A stretch of 64,000 nt of DNA from an uncultured Acidovorax sp. (GCA_913774625.1 CAJYHL010000053.1:1-64000); one strand, 5' to 3'; positions 18,018 to 31,348 are shown, counted from the first letter of the stretch. Program-made: numbers and translations. Notes: a model not told the origin generated them from the letters alone.

Positions 18018-18265
18018 AGGAGCGGCTCGCAAGACCACCCGTTCGGCCCCAAGGCCGGTCAGTCGAACCGTCCGCTCAGCCTAGACGGACCGTGCTTCAC
18101 AAAAATGGCAGTGTCCTTCCGGCGCCCTTGCTGCATCTTGCCGTGGCGCCGAGCGCTGCGGCTGCCTGCGGTGCGTCGCCTGTCCCAAATCGCTTCCCGC
18201 GCCCACGACGCCGTAGCCCTCAGCGACTGATTCAGTAGCAACCGAGTTTCTTCACCTCCCTGCCC

Positions 18266-20275
18266 ATGGTCCAGCCCCCCGCCCCGGTCTTCCAGAAGCG
18301 CCGCCCCAACGACGAGCAGAAGGCCGTGCTCAACGCCACGGCGAAGGCGGTGCTCATCAGCGCCCTGGCGGGCACGGGCAAGACCACCACGCTGGCGACC
18401 AAGGCGGCGGACCTGGTCCAGATGCGCGGCGCGCGGCGCGTGCTGATGCTGGCGTATTCCGACGCGGGCCTGGCCGCCATCCGCGACCGGCTGGCCCGCT
18501 TCATGCCGGCCGATGCGCGCGAAGTGCAGATCATGACGGTGGACCAGCTCTGCGAAGGCCTGCTGCGCGCGCAGGGCCTGGCGGTGCAGCGCCTGGCCGA
18601 GCCGCTGGAGCGCAACCTGCTGATCCGCCAGGCCCATGCCGCGCTGCGGCAGGAGCTGCAGCGCGAACAGCGCCTGGGTGCCGACCTGCCCGCCGAAGCC
18701 GCCGACTTCATGGCGCGCGAACTCGACGTGCAGGCCTTCACCGGCTTCGAGGCCCTGGCCAAGCAGCGGCTGCTGCAGCGCGAGATCGCCCGCGAAGGCC
18801 TGGGCGCCGCCGCCTATTGCCGGGACAACGCGCTGGACTACGGCCTCTATCTGCTGCTGCGCCAGTACGAACGCCTGCGCCGGGGGCCGGACGACGAGCC
18901 GCGGCTCTACGCACCGGGCGACTGCACCTACGAGATCGCCCTGCAGCTGTGCGAGCTGGACTTCGGCGCCGCCTACGCTCCGCTGCAGGGCCGCTACGAC
19001 GCGGTGCTGTTCGACGAGCTGCAGGACCTAGACGAGGCCGCCCTGCTGGTGCTGCGCCACCTGGTGGCGGGCGGCAACGGCGTGTTCGTGGGCGCGGGCG
19101 ACTTCAACCAGCACATCCTGCCCGGCGCGTTCTCGGTCTTCGGCCACGGGCTGGAACGCATCCGGCAGGCGCTGCCCGAGGCACCCGAGGTGCTGGCGCT
19201 GGACACCACCTACCGCTTCGGCACCGCCATCTGCGAGGGCCTGAACCCGCTCTTCGGCGTCGAATTCGGCACCCATTACCCGACCAAGCCCGCCCGCTTC
19301 GAGCGCCTGGCCTACGACAGCGACGAAGACTGCGCCCGCCAGCTGCTGGAGATCCACCAGGCCGTGCTGCGCGAGCCGCCGGCCGCAAGCGGCGCCGCGC
19401 CCTGCCTGAGCGTGGTGCTGCGCTCGCCCGAGGATTCGGTGCTGCTGGAATGGCGCTTCGCCCACGAGGGCGTGCATTACGCCTGCCTGGGGCTGAAGCG
19501 CTTCTACCAGCGCCGCGAGATCGCGCTGGTGCTGGCCCTGCTGCGGGCCCTGCCGGGCTGCAGCAGCCAGGTGCGGCTGACGCAGGGCATCCTGAGCAGC
19601 GCCCTCGAAGGCCTGCTGCGCTACGTGCGGCGCGGCAGCCAGCCCGACACCGATCTGCTGGCCAACGGCTTCTTCGACCTGCAGGCGCTGGCGCAGCATT
19701 CCACGGCCGAGGTGGACACCCGCGCCGTCGCGGCCGAGCTGATCCACCAGCCGGACCGCATGCGCGACTTCCTGCTGCGCGCCAGCTTCGACCCGAACGC
19801 GCCCGTGGTCTCGGCCGCCTGCGAGGCCTGGCTGGCCCTGCCGCCCGAGGCCTGTGCCGACGCCGGCCGGCTCTGCCGCCACCCGCTGCTGCAGCGGTTC
19901 TTCGCCGAAGCACCCATCAGCGCCGAGGAGCTGCGCCAGTGCATGGACAGCCTGCAGGCGCTCTCGCGCATCTGCGCGGGCCTGTCCGTCGATGAATTCC
20001 TGGGCCGGCTCACGCTCATGGTGCAGTCCAGCATCCGCCAGCACGGCCGCAGGGAAGCGCCCAGCCTGCAGCTGCTGACGGTGGAACGCTGCAAGGGCCA
20101 TGAATACGAGAACGTCGCCGTGCCCCTGGTCGAGCGCGGGCGCTTTCCGCGCGCCGCCGCGCCGCAGGAGGCCTACCGCGAACGCAACATGCTCTACGTG
20201 GCCCTGACCCGCGCCACCAAGCGCCTCTGGCTGCTGGAAGGCAGCGAACGGCCGGTGAGCCCCGGGCCGGTGTGA
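18266..20275 (+). CDS. UvrD/Rep-like SF1 DNA helicase (orphan)
   Basis: Walker A ALAGTGKTTTLA; DEXQ-type VLFDELQDLDEAALL; TYRF motif; C-terminal NMLYVALTRATKRLWLLEG (motif VI). Confidence 0.88.
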   Translation: MVQPPAPVFQKRRPNDEQKAVLNATAKAVLISALAGTGKTTTLATKAADLVQMRGARRVLMLAYSDAGLAAIRDRLARFMPADAREVQIMTVDQLCEGLLRAQGLAVQRLAEPLERNLLIRQAHAALRQELQREQRLGADLPAEAADFMARELDVQAFTGFEALAKQRLLQREIAREGLGAAAYCRDNALDYGLYLLLRQYERLRRGPDDEPRLYAPGDCTYEIALQLCELDFGAAYAPLQGRYDAVLFDELQDLDEAALLVLRHLVAGGNGVFVGAGDFNQHILPGAFSVFGHGLERIRQALPEAPEVLALDTTYRFGTAICEGLNPLFGVEFGTHYPTKPARFERLAYDSDEDCARQLLEIHQAVLREPPAASGAAPCLSVVLRSPEDSVLLEWRFAHEGVHYACLGLKRFYQRREIALVLALLRALPGCSSQVRLTQGILSSALEGLLRYVRRGSQPDTDLLANGFFDLQALAQHSTAEVDTRAVAAELIHQPDRMRDFLLRASFDPNAPVVSAACEAWLALPPEACADAGRLCRHPLLQRFFAEAPISAEELRQCMDSLQALSRICAGLSVDEFLGRLTLMVQSSIRQHGRREAPSLQLLTVERCKGHEYENVAVPLVERGRFPRAAAPQEAYRERNMLYVALTRATKRLWLLEGSERPVSPGPV

Positions 20276-20348
20276 CCGGCGCCGCGCTCACGCAGCGCTG
20301 AAAGAAAACTCACGCACCGGCGGCCGGCCTTCCTCTACAGTGGCGGGC

Positions 20349-21878
20349 ATGAGCGCCGCCGTTGCCCCCCTTCTCCCCTCCGCATCCGCCACCGACTCCG
20401 CGCCCAGCGCCGCCGAGCGCGCCGCGCGCCAGGCCCAGGTCGTGCAGGCCCTGTCGGCCCACCTGCCCGCCCACATGCTGCTCTGGCATGCGGAAGACAC
20501 CACGCCCTATGAATGCGACGGCCTCACCGCCTACCGCCAGCGCCCGCTGGTGGTCTGCCTGCCCGAGACCGAGGCCCAGGTGCAGGCCGTGCTGCGCACC
20601 TGCCATGGCCTGGGCGTGCCGGTGGTGGCGCGTGGCGCGGGCACGGGCCTGTCGGGCGGCGCCATGCCGCATGCGCTGGGCGTCACGCTGTCGCTGGCGC
20701 GCTTCAACCGCATCCTGTCCATCGACCCGGTGAGCCGCACGGCCCGCGTGCAGTGCGGCGTGCGCAACCTGGCCATCAGCGAGGCCGCCGCGCCCTGGCA
20801 GCTCTATTACGCGCCCGACCCGTCCAGCCAGATCGCCTGCACCATCGGCGGCAACATCGCCGAGAACTCGGGCGGCGTGCACTGCCTGAAGTACGGCCTG
20901 ACCGTGCACAACGTGCTGCGCGTGCGCGGCTTCACCGTGGAAGGCGAGCCGGTCGAATTCGGCAGCGAGGCGCTGGACGCGCCCGGCTACGACCTGCTGG
21001 CCGCCGTGATCGGCAGCGAGGGCATGCTGGCCGTGACCACCGAGGCCACCGTGCGCCTGATCCCCAAGCCGCAGCTGGCGCGCTGCATCATGGCCAGCTT
21101 CGACGACGTGCGCAAAGCCGGCGACGCGGTGGCCGCCGTGATCGCGGCCGGCATCATCCCGGCCGGGCTGGAGATGATGGACAAGCCCATGACCGCCGCC
21201 GTGGAAGACTTCGTCAAGGCCGGCTACGACCTGACGGCCGAGGCCATCCTGCTGTGCGAGAGCGACGGCACGCCCGAAGAGGTCGAGGAAGAGATCGGCC
21301 GCATGAGCGAGGTGCTGCGCGCGGCCGGCGCCACCGCCATCACCGTGAGCGAGAACGAGGCCGAGCGCCTGCGCTTCTGGAGCGGACGCAAGAACGCCTT
21401 CCCGGCCTCGGGCCGCATCAGCCCCGACTACATGTGCCTGGACTCGACCATCCCGCGCAAGCGCCTGGCCGACATCCTGCTGGCCATCCAGGAGATGGAG
21501 CAGAAATACGGCCTGCGCTGCTGCAACGTCTTCCATGCCGGCGACGGCAACCTGCACCCGCTGGTGCTGTTCGACGCCAACGACCCCGACGAGCTGCACC
21601 GCTGCGAGCTCTTCGGCGCCGACATCCTGGAGACCAGCGTGGCCATGGGCGGCACCGTCTCCGGCGAGCACGGCGTGGGCGTGGAGAAGCTCAACAGCAT
21701 GTGCACCCAGTTCACCACCGAGGAGAACGCGCAGATGTTCGCCCTCAAGGCCGCCTTCGATCCGGCCGGCCTGCTCAACCCGGGCAAGGTCATCCCCACC
21801 CTGAACCGCTGCGCCGAGTACGGAAAGATGCTGGTGCGCGGCGGGCAGATCGCGTACCCGGAGCTGCCGCGGTTCTGA
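20349..21878 (+). CDS. glcD: FAD-binding oxidase, glycolate oxidase subunit GlcD-like
   Basis: VPVVARGAGTGLSGGAMPHALGVTLSLARFNRIL...IGGNIAENSGGVHCLKYGLT...HAGDGNLHPLVLFD...GTVSGEHGVGVEK. Confidence 0.9.
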   Translation: MSAAVAPLLPSASATDSAPSAAERAARQAQVVQALSAHLPAHMLLWHAEDTTPYECDGLTAYRQRPLVVCLPETEAQVQAVLRTCHGLGVPVVARGAGTGLSGGAMPHALGVTLSLARFNRILSIDPVSRTARVQCGVRNLAISEAAAPWQLYYAPDPSSQIACTIGGNIAENSGGVHCLKYGLTVHNVLRVRGFTVEGEPVEFGSEALDAPGYDLLAAVIGSEGMLAVTTEATVRLIPKPQLARCIMASFDDVRKAGDAVAAVIAAGIIPAGLEMMDKPMTAAVEDFVKAGYDLTAEAILLCESDGTPEEVEEEIGRMSEVLRAAGATAITVSENEAERLRFWSGRKNAFPASGRISPDYMCLDSTIPRKRLADILLAIQEMEQKYGLRCCNVFHAGDGNLHPLVLFDANDPDELHRCELFGADILETSVAMGGTVSGEHGVGVEKLNSMCTQFTTEENAQMFALKAAFDPAGLLNPGKVIPTLNRCAEYGKMLVRGGQIAYPELPRF

Positions 21879-23195
21879 TCAAGCACCGAGCAGCAGAGGC
21901 CGGGCTGCCGCGGCCAGCTCGCTCGCATGCGAGATCATGAACAGCACCAGGCCGATCGCGCCGCCCACGATGGTGCCGTTGATGCGGATGTACTGCAGGT
22001 CGCGGCCGATGTGCAGCTCGGCCAGGCGCGACATCTCGCGCGCGTCCCAGCGCTCCACGGTGGCGCGGATGTGCTCGGCCACCGAGCGGGACAGATCGGG
22101 CGCCCACTGGGCGGCCCAGAGCTCCAGCCGCACGTTCAGGCGCACCCGCAGCGCGGCATCGCCGGCCAGCGACATGCCCAGCCACTGGCCCATGGCGGCG
22201 ACCTGGCGCGAGACCTCGGAATGCTCGTCGCCCAGGTCGCGGCGCAGCGCATCGCGCAGCCGGCCCCAGAGCTCCGCCACGTAGGCCCCCACCTTGGGGT
22301 CGCCCTGCAGGTAGGCGCGGATCTCCTCGCCGCGCTGCGCCCAGTCGGGGTCGGTCTGCAGCCGGTCCACCAGGCGCTGCACGGCGGCGTCCAGCGCATC
22401 GCGCAGCTGGTGGCGCGGGTCGTTGGCGACCTCTTCCAGCAGGCTTTCGATGGCATGGGCGATGGCGGCCGCGCCCTTGGTGCCCAGCCAGTCGGTGGGC
22501 AGCACCTTTTCCTTCAGGGGGTGCTCGCGCTTGATCCACTGCACCAGCGTGTCGGCGATGAAGGCGCGCGTCTCGGGCGATTGCAGGATGCTGCCCAGGC
22601 GCTGCAGCAGGTCGTCCAGCAGTGCCTGGTGGCGGCCGCCCTGCGTGAGCGCGCCCAGCGCCGCGCCCATGGAGCGGCTCAGGTCGATGCGCCCGATGAG
22701 CGCGCGCGCGGCCTGGGCCATCAGTTCCTGGATCTTCGCGTCTTCCACCATGTCCAGCGCGGCGCCCGCCAGACGCGCGACCTGGCGGCCCAGCAGGCCG
22801 GCATTGGCGGGCGCGGTGAGCCACTGCGCCAGCATGTCGGCCGGATCGTGCCGGCGGATCATGGTGACCAGGGAGGGGCCGTCGAGGAATTCCTCGCGCA
22901 CGAATTCGGCCAGGTTGCCGCCGATGCGGTCCTTGTTGCGGGCGATGATGTCGGTGTGGCCGCCGACCCAGGGCAGCGGGATGCGCCGGAACAGCGCAGA
23001 GACGGCGAACCAGTCGGCCAGCGCGCCGACCAGGGCGGCCTCGGCCATGGCGCGCACGCAATCGACGGCCAGGCCGCGCGGAAAGAGATAGGTGGCGGCG
23101 AAGACCGCCACCACCAGCAGCAGCAGGCCGCTGGCCTGGCGCTTGGCGCGCTGGAGCAGCGCTTCATGGTCCGGTCTGGGGGCTTGCAAAGGCAT
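21879..23195 (-). CDS. DUF445 domain-containing membrane protein
   Basis: LVGALADWFAVSALFRRIPLPWVGGHTDIIARNKDRIGGNLAEFVREEFL. Confidence 0.88.
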   Translation of the reverse strand: MPLQAPRPDHEALLQRAKRQASGLLLLVVAVFAATYLFPRGLAVDCVRAMAEAALVGALADWFAVSALFRRIPLPWVGGHTDIIARNKDRIGGNLAEFVREEFLDGPSLVTMIRRHDPADMLAQWLTAPANAGLLGRQVARLAGAALDMVEDAKIQELMAQAARALIGRIDLSRSMGAALGALTQGGRHQALLDDLLQRLGSILQSPETRAFIADTLVQWIKREHPLKEKVLPTDWLGTKGAAAIAHAIESLLEEVANDPRHQLRDALDAAVQRLVDRLQTDPDWAQRGEEIRAYLQGDPKVGAYVAELWGRLRDALRRDLGDEHSEVSRQVAAMGQWLGMSLAGDAALRVRLNVRLELWAAQWAPDLSRSVAEHIRATVERWDAREMSRLAELHIGRDLQYIRINGTIVGGAIGLVLFMISHASELAAAARPLLLGA

Positions 23196-23280
23196 GGGCC
23201 AAAGAATAGCCGCCGTGCCCGCGCCGCGTCCACGCGCGGCGGCATTTCCCGCCGTGGCGGGAGGTGAACGCGCCCCGGTC

Positions 23281-24426
23281 CTACACCGCCGCGGCGGGCG
23301 CGAGCACCTGGTCCAGCGCCGTGCGCAGATGGCCGACGGTGCGGTCCACGTGGTGCCACTTCTCCAGGCCGAAGAGGCCGATGCGGAAGGTGCGGAAGTC
23401 CGCGCCCTCGCCGCACTGCAGCGGCACGCCGGCCGCGGTCTGCAGGCCCACGGCGGCGAACCTGGAACCGTTCTGGATGCCGGGGTCGGTGGTGTAGCTG
23501 ACCACCACGCCCGGCGCCTTGAAGCCTTCGGCCGCCACGCTGGGCAGGCCGCGCGATTCGAGCAGCTCGCGCACCTGGGCGCCCAGCGCGATCTGTTCCT
23601 GGCGCACCTTCTCGAAACCGTAGTCGCGCGTTTCCAGCATCACGCTGCGCAGCTGCACCAGCGCGTCGGTGGGCATGGTGGTGTGGTAGGCGTGCTGGCC
23701 CTTTTCGTAGCCCTCGGCGATCTGCATCCATTTCTTCAGGTCGCACGAGAAGCTGGAGCTCTGCGTGCCTTCGATGGCCTCGCGGGCGCGCTCGCTCAGC
23801 ATCACCATGGCGCAGCAGGGCGAGCCGCTCCAGCCCTTCTGCGGCGCGCTGATGAGCACGTCCACGCCGGTGGCGCGCATGTCCACCCACATGGCGCCGG
23901 AGGCCACGCAGTCCAGCACGAAGAGCGCACCCACCTCGTGCGCGGCATCGGCCACCGTTCGCAGGTAGGCATCGGGCAGGATGATGCCGCTGGCGGTTTC
24001 CACATGCGGGGCGAAGACCACCTTGGGCCGCTCGGCGCGGATGGCGGCGGCCACCTCTTCGGCCGGGCACGGCGCCCAGGGCGCCTGGGCGCCCTCGCCC
24101 TGCTGGCGGGCCTTGCACACCACCGCGCCGCCACCCAAGGCCCCGGCGTCGAAGATCTGGCTCCAGCGGTAGCTGAACCAGCCGTTGCGCACGATCAGCA
24201 CCTTCTCGCGGTTGGCGAACTGCCGCGCCACGGCTTCCATGCCGAAAGTGCCGCTGCCCGGCACCAGCACGGCCGTGTGCGCGCCATAGACCTGCTTGAG
24301 CGTGGCAAGGATGTCCTGCATCACGCCGGTGAAGCGCTTGGACATGTGGTTGAGCGCGCGGTCGGTATAGACCACCGAGAATTCGAGCAGACCGTCAGGG
24401 TCGATGTGGGGCAGCAGGCCGGGCAT
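23281..24426 (-). CDS. Class V aminotransferase (alanine-glyoxylate aminotransferase family)
   Basis: [39 protein letters not shown] lysine region [18 protein letters not shown]. Confidence 0.9.
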   Translation of the reverse strand: MPGLLPHIDPDGLLEFSVVYTDRALNHMSKRFTGVMQDILATLKQVYGAHTAVLVPGSGTFGMEAVARQFANREKVLIVRNGWFSYRWSQIFDAGALGGGAVVCKARQQGEGAQAPWAPCPAEEVAAAIRAERPKVVFAPHVETASGIILPDAYLRTVADAAHEVGALFVLDCVASGAMWVDMRATGVDVLISAPQKGWSGSPCCAMVMLSERAREAIEGTQSSSFSCDLKKWMQIAEGYEKGQHAYHTTMPTDALVQLRSVMLETRDYGFEKVRQEQIALGAQVRELLESRGLPSVAAEGFKAPGVVVSYTTDPGIQNGSRFAAVGLQTAAGVPLQCGEGADFRTFRIGLFGLEKWHHVDRTVGHLRTALDQVLAPAAAV

Positions 24427-24678
24427 GGAAGTTTCTCCGAGTCGCAGACGAAAAATGCGCGGGGCAGCTTAGCACGCGCCCCGCGCCGTCGCTGGCCGGG
24501 GCCCGAATGGCATCCCGGGGCCGGCATCCGCCACTGACTCCTACAGTTACCCCCGGCCGTTGCCAGCACTTTACGCGCAGGACATGGGCCGGCCCGCCGG
24601 ACTTGGCACACTCGGGGGCGGCTTCCACCCTGCCCGGCCGTCCCCCAAGGCCAGCCGACCTCTCCCTTCCAGACATCC

Positions 24679-25919
24679 ATGTCCACTGCCCGCAAGTTCA
24701 CCCCGCCCTGGCGCCTCGCGCTGCTGCTTCTCGTGCTGGCCGCGCTGGCCTTCGGTGCCTGGCGGCTCTTCTTCAAGCCCGCACCGGCGCCGAGCTTCGT
24801 CACCGCCACGGCGGCGCGGGCGGACATCGAGGACGCGGTGCTGGCCACCGGCACCATCCAGGCCTTCAGGCAGGTGAGCGTGGGCGCCCAGGTGTCCGGC
24901 CAGGTCAAGCGCCTGCGCGTGGAGCTGGGCCAGACGGTGAAGAAGGGCGAGCTGGTGGCCGAGATCGATTCCACCACCCAGCAGAACACGGTGCTCAACG
25001 CCGAGGCCGCGCTGGAGAACGTGCAGGCCCAGCTGGCGGCGCAGCAGGCGGCGCTGGCCCAGGCCGAACTGACCTGGCGCCGGCAGAAGCAGCTGCTGGA
25101 CGCCGAGGCCGGCTCGCGCGCCGACTTCGAGGCGGCCGACGCCGCGCGCAATTCCACGCGCGCCAACATCGCGGCGCTGCAGGCGCAGATCAGGCAGGCG
25201 CGCATCACGGCCGACACGGCCAAGGTCAACCTGGGCTACACCAAGATCGTCTCGCCCATCGACGGCGTGGTGGTGGCGCTGGTGGTGCAGCAGGGCCAGA
25301 CGGTGAATTCGAACCAGGCGGCGCCCACCATCATCAAGGTGGCGCAGCTGGACACGATGACGGTGAAGACGCAGATTTCCGAGGCCGACGTGGTGAAGGT
25401 GCAGCCCGGCCTGCCGGTGTACTTCACCATCCTGGGCGAGCCCGACCGGCGCTACCACGCCCGGCTGCGCACCATCGAGCCGGCGACCGACGCCATCCTG
25501 ACCGAGAGCACCGCATCGAGCGGCAGCAGCGGCAGCGGCGCCAGTGCCAGCGCCACCACCGCCATCTACTACAACGGCCTGTTCGACGTGCCCAACCCCG
25601 AGGGCAAGCTGCGCATCTCGATGACGGCGCAGGTGTCCATCGTGCGCGCCGAGGCCAAGGGCGCGATCGTGATCCCCTCGTCCGCGCTGTCCCGGCGCGG
25701 CAGCGGCAGCGGCAGCGGCAGCGGCAGCGGCAGCGCCACCGTGCGCGTGCTGGACTCAGCCGGCCAGCCGCAGGCCCGCGATGTGAAGGTGGGCATCGAC
25801 AACAACGTGAGCGCGCAGATCACCGAAGGCCTGGCCGAGGGCGACAAGGTGGTGGTGGGCGAAGCCGGCGGCCCCGGCGCAGCGGCACCGGGCGGCCGCC
25901 GGCCGCCCATGCGCATGTG

Positions 25920-25920
<1 letters not shown>
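24679..25920 (+). CDS. macA: MacA-family efflux periplasmic adaptor subunit
   Basis: [40 protein letters not shown]...[26 protein letters not shown]; upstream of macB. Confidence 0.92.
25699..25734 (+). repeat. Coding hexanucleotide microsatellite (GGCAGC)x6 in macA
   Basis: Six perfect copies encoding (Gly-Ser)6. Confidence 0.95.
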
Positions 25921-27949
<2,029 letters not shown>

Positions 27950-27953
<4 letters not shown>

Positions 27954-29383
27954 CCCATCCATCGCCGCATCGCTCCACCGCCCTGTCCCGTGCCGCGCTG
28001 GCGCTCGCAGCAGCCCTGCTGCTGGCCGGCTGCGGCAGCACGCTGCGCACGCCCTACCAGCCGCCTGCGGCCCAGGTGCCCGCGCAGTGGCAGCAGCAGC
28101 CACGGCAGCAACCGCTGCAGGCCGGCGCCGCGCTCGACCCCGTGGCCGCCACCGGCGCGTGGTGGAAGGCCTTCGGCGACCCGGTGCTCGATGCACTGGT
28201 GGAGTCCGCCCTGGCGCGCAACAACGACCTGGCCGTGGCGGCCCTCCGCGTGCGGCGCGCCCAGCTGCAGGCCCGGCTGGCGGGCAACCGCCCCGCCTTC
28301 AGCGGCGGCGTGAACGGAAGCGCCGCGCGTGCGGTGGATGGCGGCGGGGGCGGCACCGCACGCTCGTATTCCGCCTCGCTCGGCGCCAGCTACGAACTGG
28401 ACCTGTGGAACCGCCTGGGCGCGACGCAGGACGCCGCCCGCTGGGAGGCGCTGGCCACCGCCCAGGACCGCGAGGCCACCGCCCAGGCGCTGGCCGGCAC
28501 CACGGCCACGCTCTACTGGCAGCTGGGCCACCTGAACCAGCGGCTGGCATCGTCCGCGCAAAGCCTGCGTTATGCAGAACGAACGCTGGCGCTGGTGCAG
28601 GCGCAATACGACGCCGGCGCCGTCTCCACGCTGGAGCTGGCCGAATCGCGCCAGAGCCTGTCCAGCCAGCGCGCGGCGCTGTCGCAGCTGCAGCAGCAGT
28701 ACGTCGAGACCGCCAACGCGCTGACCCTGCTGTTCGACGGTTCCGCCACCGGCCCGGGCGCGCCCGGCTGGAGCGCGCCGCAGGCCCTGCCCGCCGGCCC
28801 GCTGCCCGAAGTGGCGCCCGGGCTGCCCGCCGAGCTGCTGGCGCGCCGGCCCGACCTGCGCGCGGCCGAGCTGCGGCTGCGCGCGGCGCTGGCCAGCGCC
28901 GATGCCGCACGGCTGTCGTACTACCCGCGCCTGTCGCTCACCGGCGCCCTGGGCGGCTCCAGCAGCGCACTGGGCGACGTGCTGGCCAACCCGGTGGCCA
29001 CGCTGGGCGCAGGCCTGGTGCTGCCGTTCCTGAACCGCACCGAGATGCAGCTGTCCACCGACATCGCGCGGGCGGACTACGAGCAGGCCGTGATCACCTT
29101 CCGCCAGACGCTCTACCAGGCCTTCGTCGATGTGGACAACGCCCTGTCGGCGCGGCGCCAGCTGGCCGGGCAGGCCGTGCAGCTCGCACAGTCCCTGGCC
29201 GACGCCCGCCGGGCCGAACAGCTCTACGAAGTGCGCTACCGCTCCGGCGCGGTGGCGCTGCGGCCCTGGCTGGACGCGCAGGAACGCCGCCGCGCGGCCG
29301 AGAACGCGCTGGCCGACAACCGGCTGAACCAGCTCGCCAACCATGCCGCGCTGTACCGCGCACTGGGCGGCAGCGCCGGCTGA
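27950..29383 (+). CDS. NodT/TolC-family outer-membrane efflux lipoprotein
   Basis: Lipobox [37 protein letters not shown]; overlaps macB stop (ATGA). Confidence 0.92.
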
Positions 29384-29484
29384 GGGCGTTCCTGCCTATC
29401 CCCTGCGAAGGCCGCAAAGGCCATGGACCCACGGCACGGGCCGTAGGATGGCGGACTCGCCCTTCACACCACCCACTGCCCGCC

Positions 29485-30549
29485 ATGCCCGACTTCCGCA
29501 GCGACACCGTCACCCAGCCCACCCCCGCCATGCGCGCCGCCATGCTGGCCGCCCCGCTGGGGGACGACGTCTTCGGCGACGACCCTTCCGTCAACGCGCT
29601 GCAGGCGCATGCTGCGCAGCTGCTGGGCTTCGAGGCCGCGCTCTTCGCGCCCACCGGCACGCAGACCAACCTGATCGCGCTGATGGGCCACTGCCAGCGC
29701 GGCGACGAGGCCATCGTGGGCCAGGGCTGGCATACCTACCGCTGGGAAGGCGGGGGCATGGCGGTGCTGGGCTCGATCCAGCCGCAGCCGGTGGAGAACC
29801 AGCCCGACGGCACGCTGGCCCTGGCCGACATCGCCGCAGCCATCAAGCCGGACGACGCGCACTTCGCCCGCACCCGGCTGGTGGTGCTGGAGAACACCAC
29901 CGGCGGCCGCGTGCTGCCCACGCCCTACGTGGCCCAGGTGGCGCAGCTGGCGCGCTCGCGCGGCCTGGGGCTGCACCTGGACGGCGCACGCCTCTTCAAC
30001 GCCGCCACCGCCAGCGCCGAAGCGAACGGCACCGACGTGCGCGACGAGGCGCGCGCGCTCTGCGGGCATTTCGACACCGTCTCGCTCTGTCTCAGCAAGG
30101 GCCTGGGCGCGCCGGTGGGATCGCTGCTGCTGGGTTCGCACGATTTCATCGCCCGCGCACGCCGCACCCGCAAGATGCTGGGCGGCGGCATGCGCCAGGC
30201 CGGGATGCTGGCCGCCGCGGGCCAGCACGCGCTGGAGCACCACATCGACCGACTGGCCCAGGACCACGCCCTGCTGCGCCGCCTGGCCGACGGGCTGGCC
30301 GAGGCCGGCCGCAGCCACCCGGTGCTGGCCGGCCGGCTGGCGGTGGCCTCGGCGCACACCAACATCCTCTTCGCCGACGTGCAGGCCGATGTGGCCCCCG
30401 CCTTCACCGCCTGGCTGGCCGCCTGCGGCGTGCGCGTGACCAGCGGCCTCTATGCCGGCCAGACGCGCCTGCGCTGGGTGACGCACCTGGACGTGTCGGC
30501 GGCAGATGTCGAAGCCGCGCTGGACTGCGTGCAGCGCTTCGCCGGCTGA
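29485..30549 (+). CDS. ltaE: Low-specificity L-threonine aldolase
   Basis: MPDFRSDTVTQPTPAMRAAMLAAPLGDDVFGDDPSVNALQ...LHLDGARLFNA...CLSKGLGAPVGSLLLGS. Confidence 0.95.
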   Translation: MPDFRSDTVTQPTPAMRAAMLAAPLGDDVFGDDPSVNALQAHAAQLLGFEAALFAPTGTQTNLIALMGHCQRGDEAIVGQGWHTYRWEGGGMAVLGSIQPQPVENQPDGTLALADIAAAIKPDDAHFARTRLVVLENTTGGRVLPTPYVAQVAQLARSRGLGLHLDGARLFNAATASAEANGTDVRDEARALCGHFDTVSLCLSKGLGAPVGSLLLGSHDFIARARRTRKMLGGGMRQAGMLAAAGQHALEHHIDRLAQDHALLRRLADGLAEAGRSHPVLAGRLAVASAHTNILFADVQADVAPAFTAWLAACGVRVTSGLYAGQTRLRWVTHLDVSAADVEAALDCVQRFAG

Positions 30550-30555
30550 TCTTTT

Positions 30556-30597
30556 GCTACGCCTTTCATAGCTGCAGGCGCTTGGTGCAAAAGCGCC
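30556..30597 (+). repeat. Small intergenic palindromic repeat, copy B
   Basis: GCTACGCCTTTCATAGCTGCAGGCGCTTGGTGCAAAAGCGCC. Confidence 0.55.
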
Positions 30598-30625
30598 AGC
30601 GCAGGAAAAGGCATTGAAGGCCCCG

Positions 30626-31348
30626 TCAAGCCGCCGGGTAGTGCCGTCCGCCGAAGATGCCGCTGCCCACCCGCACCAGGGTGCTGCCGGCATGCACGGC
30701 GGCGTCCAGGTCGGCCGTCATGCCCAGCGACAGGGTGTCGATGCCGCCCACGCCCTCGGCCGCCAGCGCCTCGCGCACGGCCGCCCACACCGCCTGGGCC
30801 CGCGCATGCACCGCGCACTGCGCGTCGAAGCCCTCGACCGCGTCGGGAATGCTCATCACACCGCGCAGCGCCAGGCGTGGCAGCCGCGCCACGGCGCGGG
30901 CCAGGGCCAGGGCCTCGTCCGGCGCCACGCCTGCCTTGGTGGCGCCGCCGTCCACATTCACCTGGATGCAGACCTGCAGCGGCGGCAGGTGGTCCGGCCG
31001 CTGATCGGACAGGCGCTCGGCGATCTTGAGCCGGTCCACCGTATGCACCCAGTCGAAGTGCGTGGCCACCAGCCGGGTCTTGTTGCTCTGCAGCGGGCCG
31101 ATGCAGTGCCATTCCAGCGCCTGCGGCAGTCGCATGGCCGCCACCTGCGCCATCTTCTCGACGGCTTCCTGCACGTAGTTCTCGCCGAAGCGGCGCTGAC
31201 CGGCCAGGGCCGCTTCGCGCACCGCCTCGGGGCCGAAGGTCTTGGAGACGGCCAGCAGCGACACGCTGCCCGCCTCGCGCCCGGCCGCCGCGCAGGCCGC
31301 GTCGATCCGGCTGCGTACTTGTTGGAGGTTGTTACCAATCGTCGTCAT
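30626..31348 (-). CDS. yggS: YggS family PLP-binding protein (PLPHP)
   Basis: VSLLAVSKTFGPEAVREAALAGQRRFGENYVQEAVEKM...EWHCIGPLQSNKTRLVA...LSLGMTADLDAAVHAGSTLVRVGSGIFGGR. Confidence 0.95.
   Translation of the reverse strand: MTTIGNNLQQVRSRIDAACAAAGREAGSVSLLAVSKTFGPEAVREAALAGQRRFGENYVQEAVEKMAQVAAMRLPQALEWHCIGPLQSNKTRLVATHFDWVHTVDRLKIAERLSDQRPDHLPPLQVCIQVNVDGGATKAGVAPDEALALARAVARLPRLALRGVMSIPDAVEGFDAQCAVHARAQAVWAAVREALAAEGVGGIDTLSLGMTADLDAAVHAGSTLVRVGSGIFGGRHYPAA

Noticed and set aside
24457-24486. GC palindrome GCGCGGGGC...GCCCCGCGC upstream of the aminotransferase as a terminator
   Set aside because: No U-run on either strand and located at a gene start; recorded only as a generic GC palindrome.
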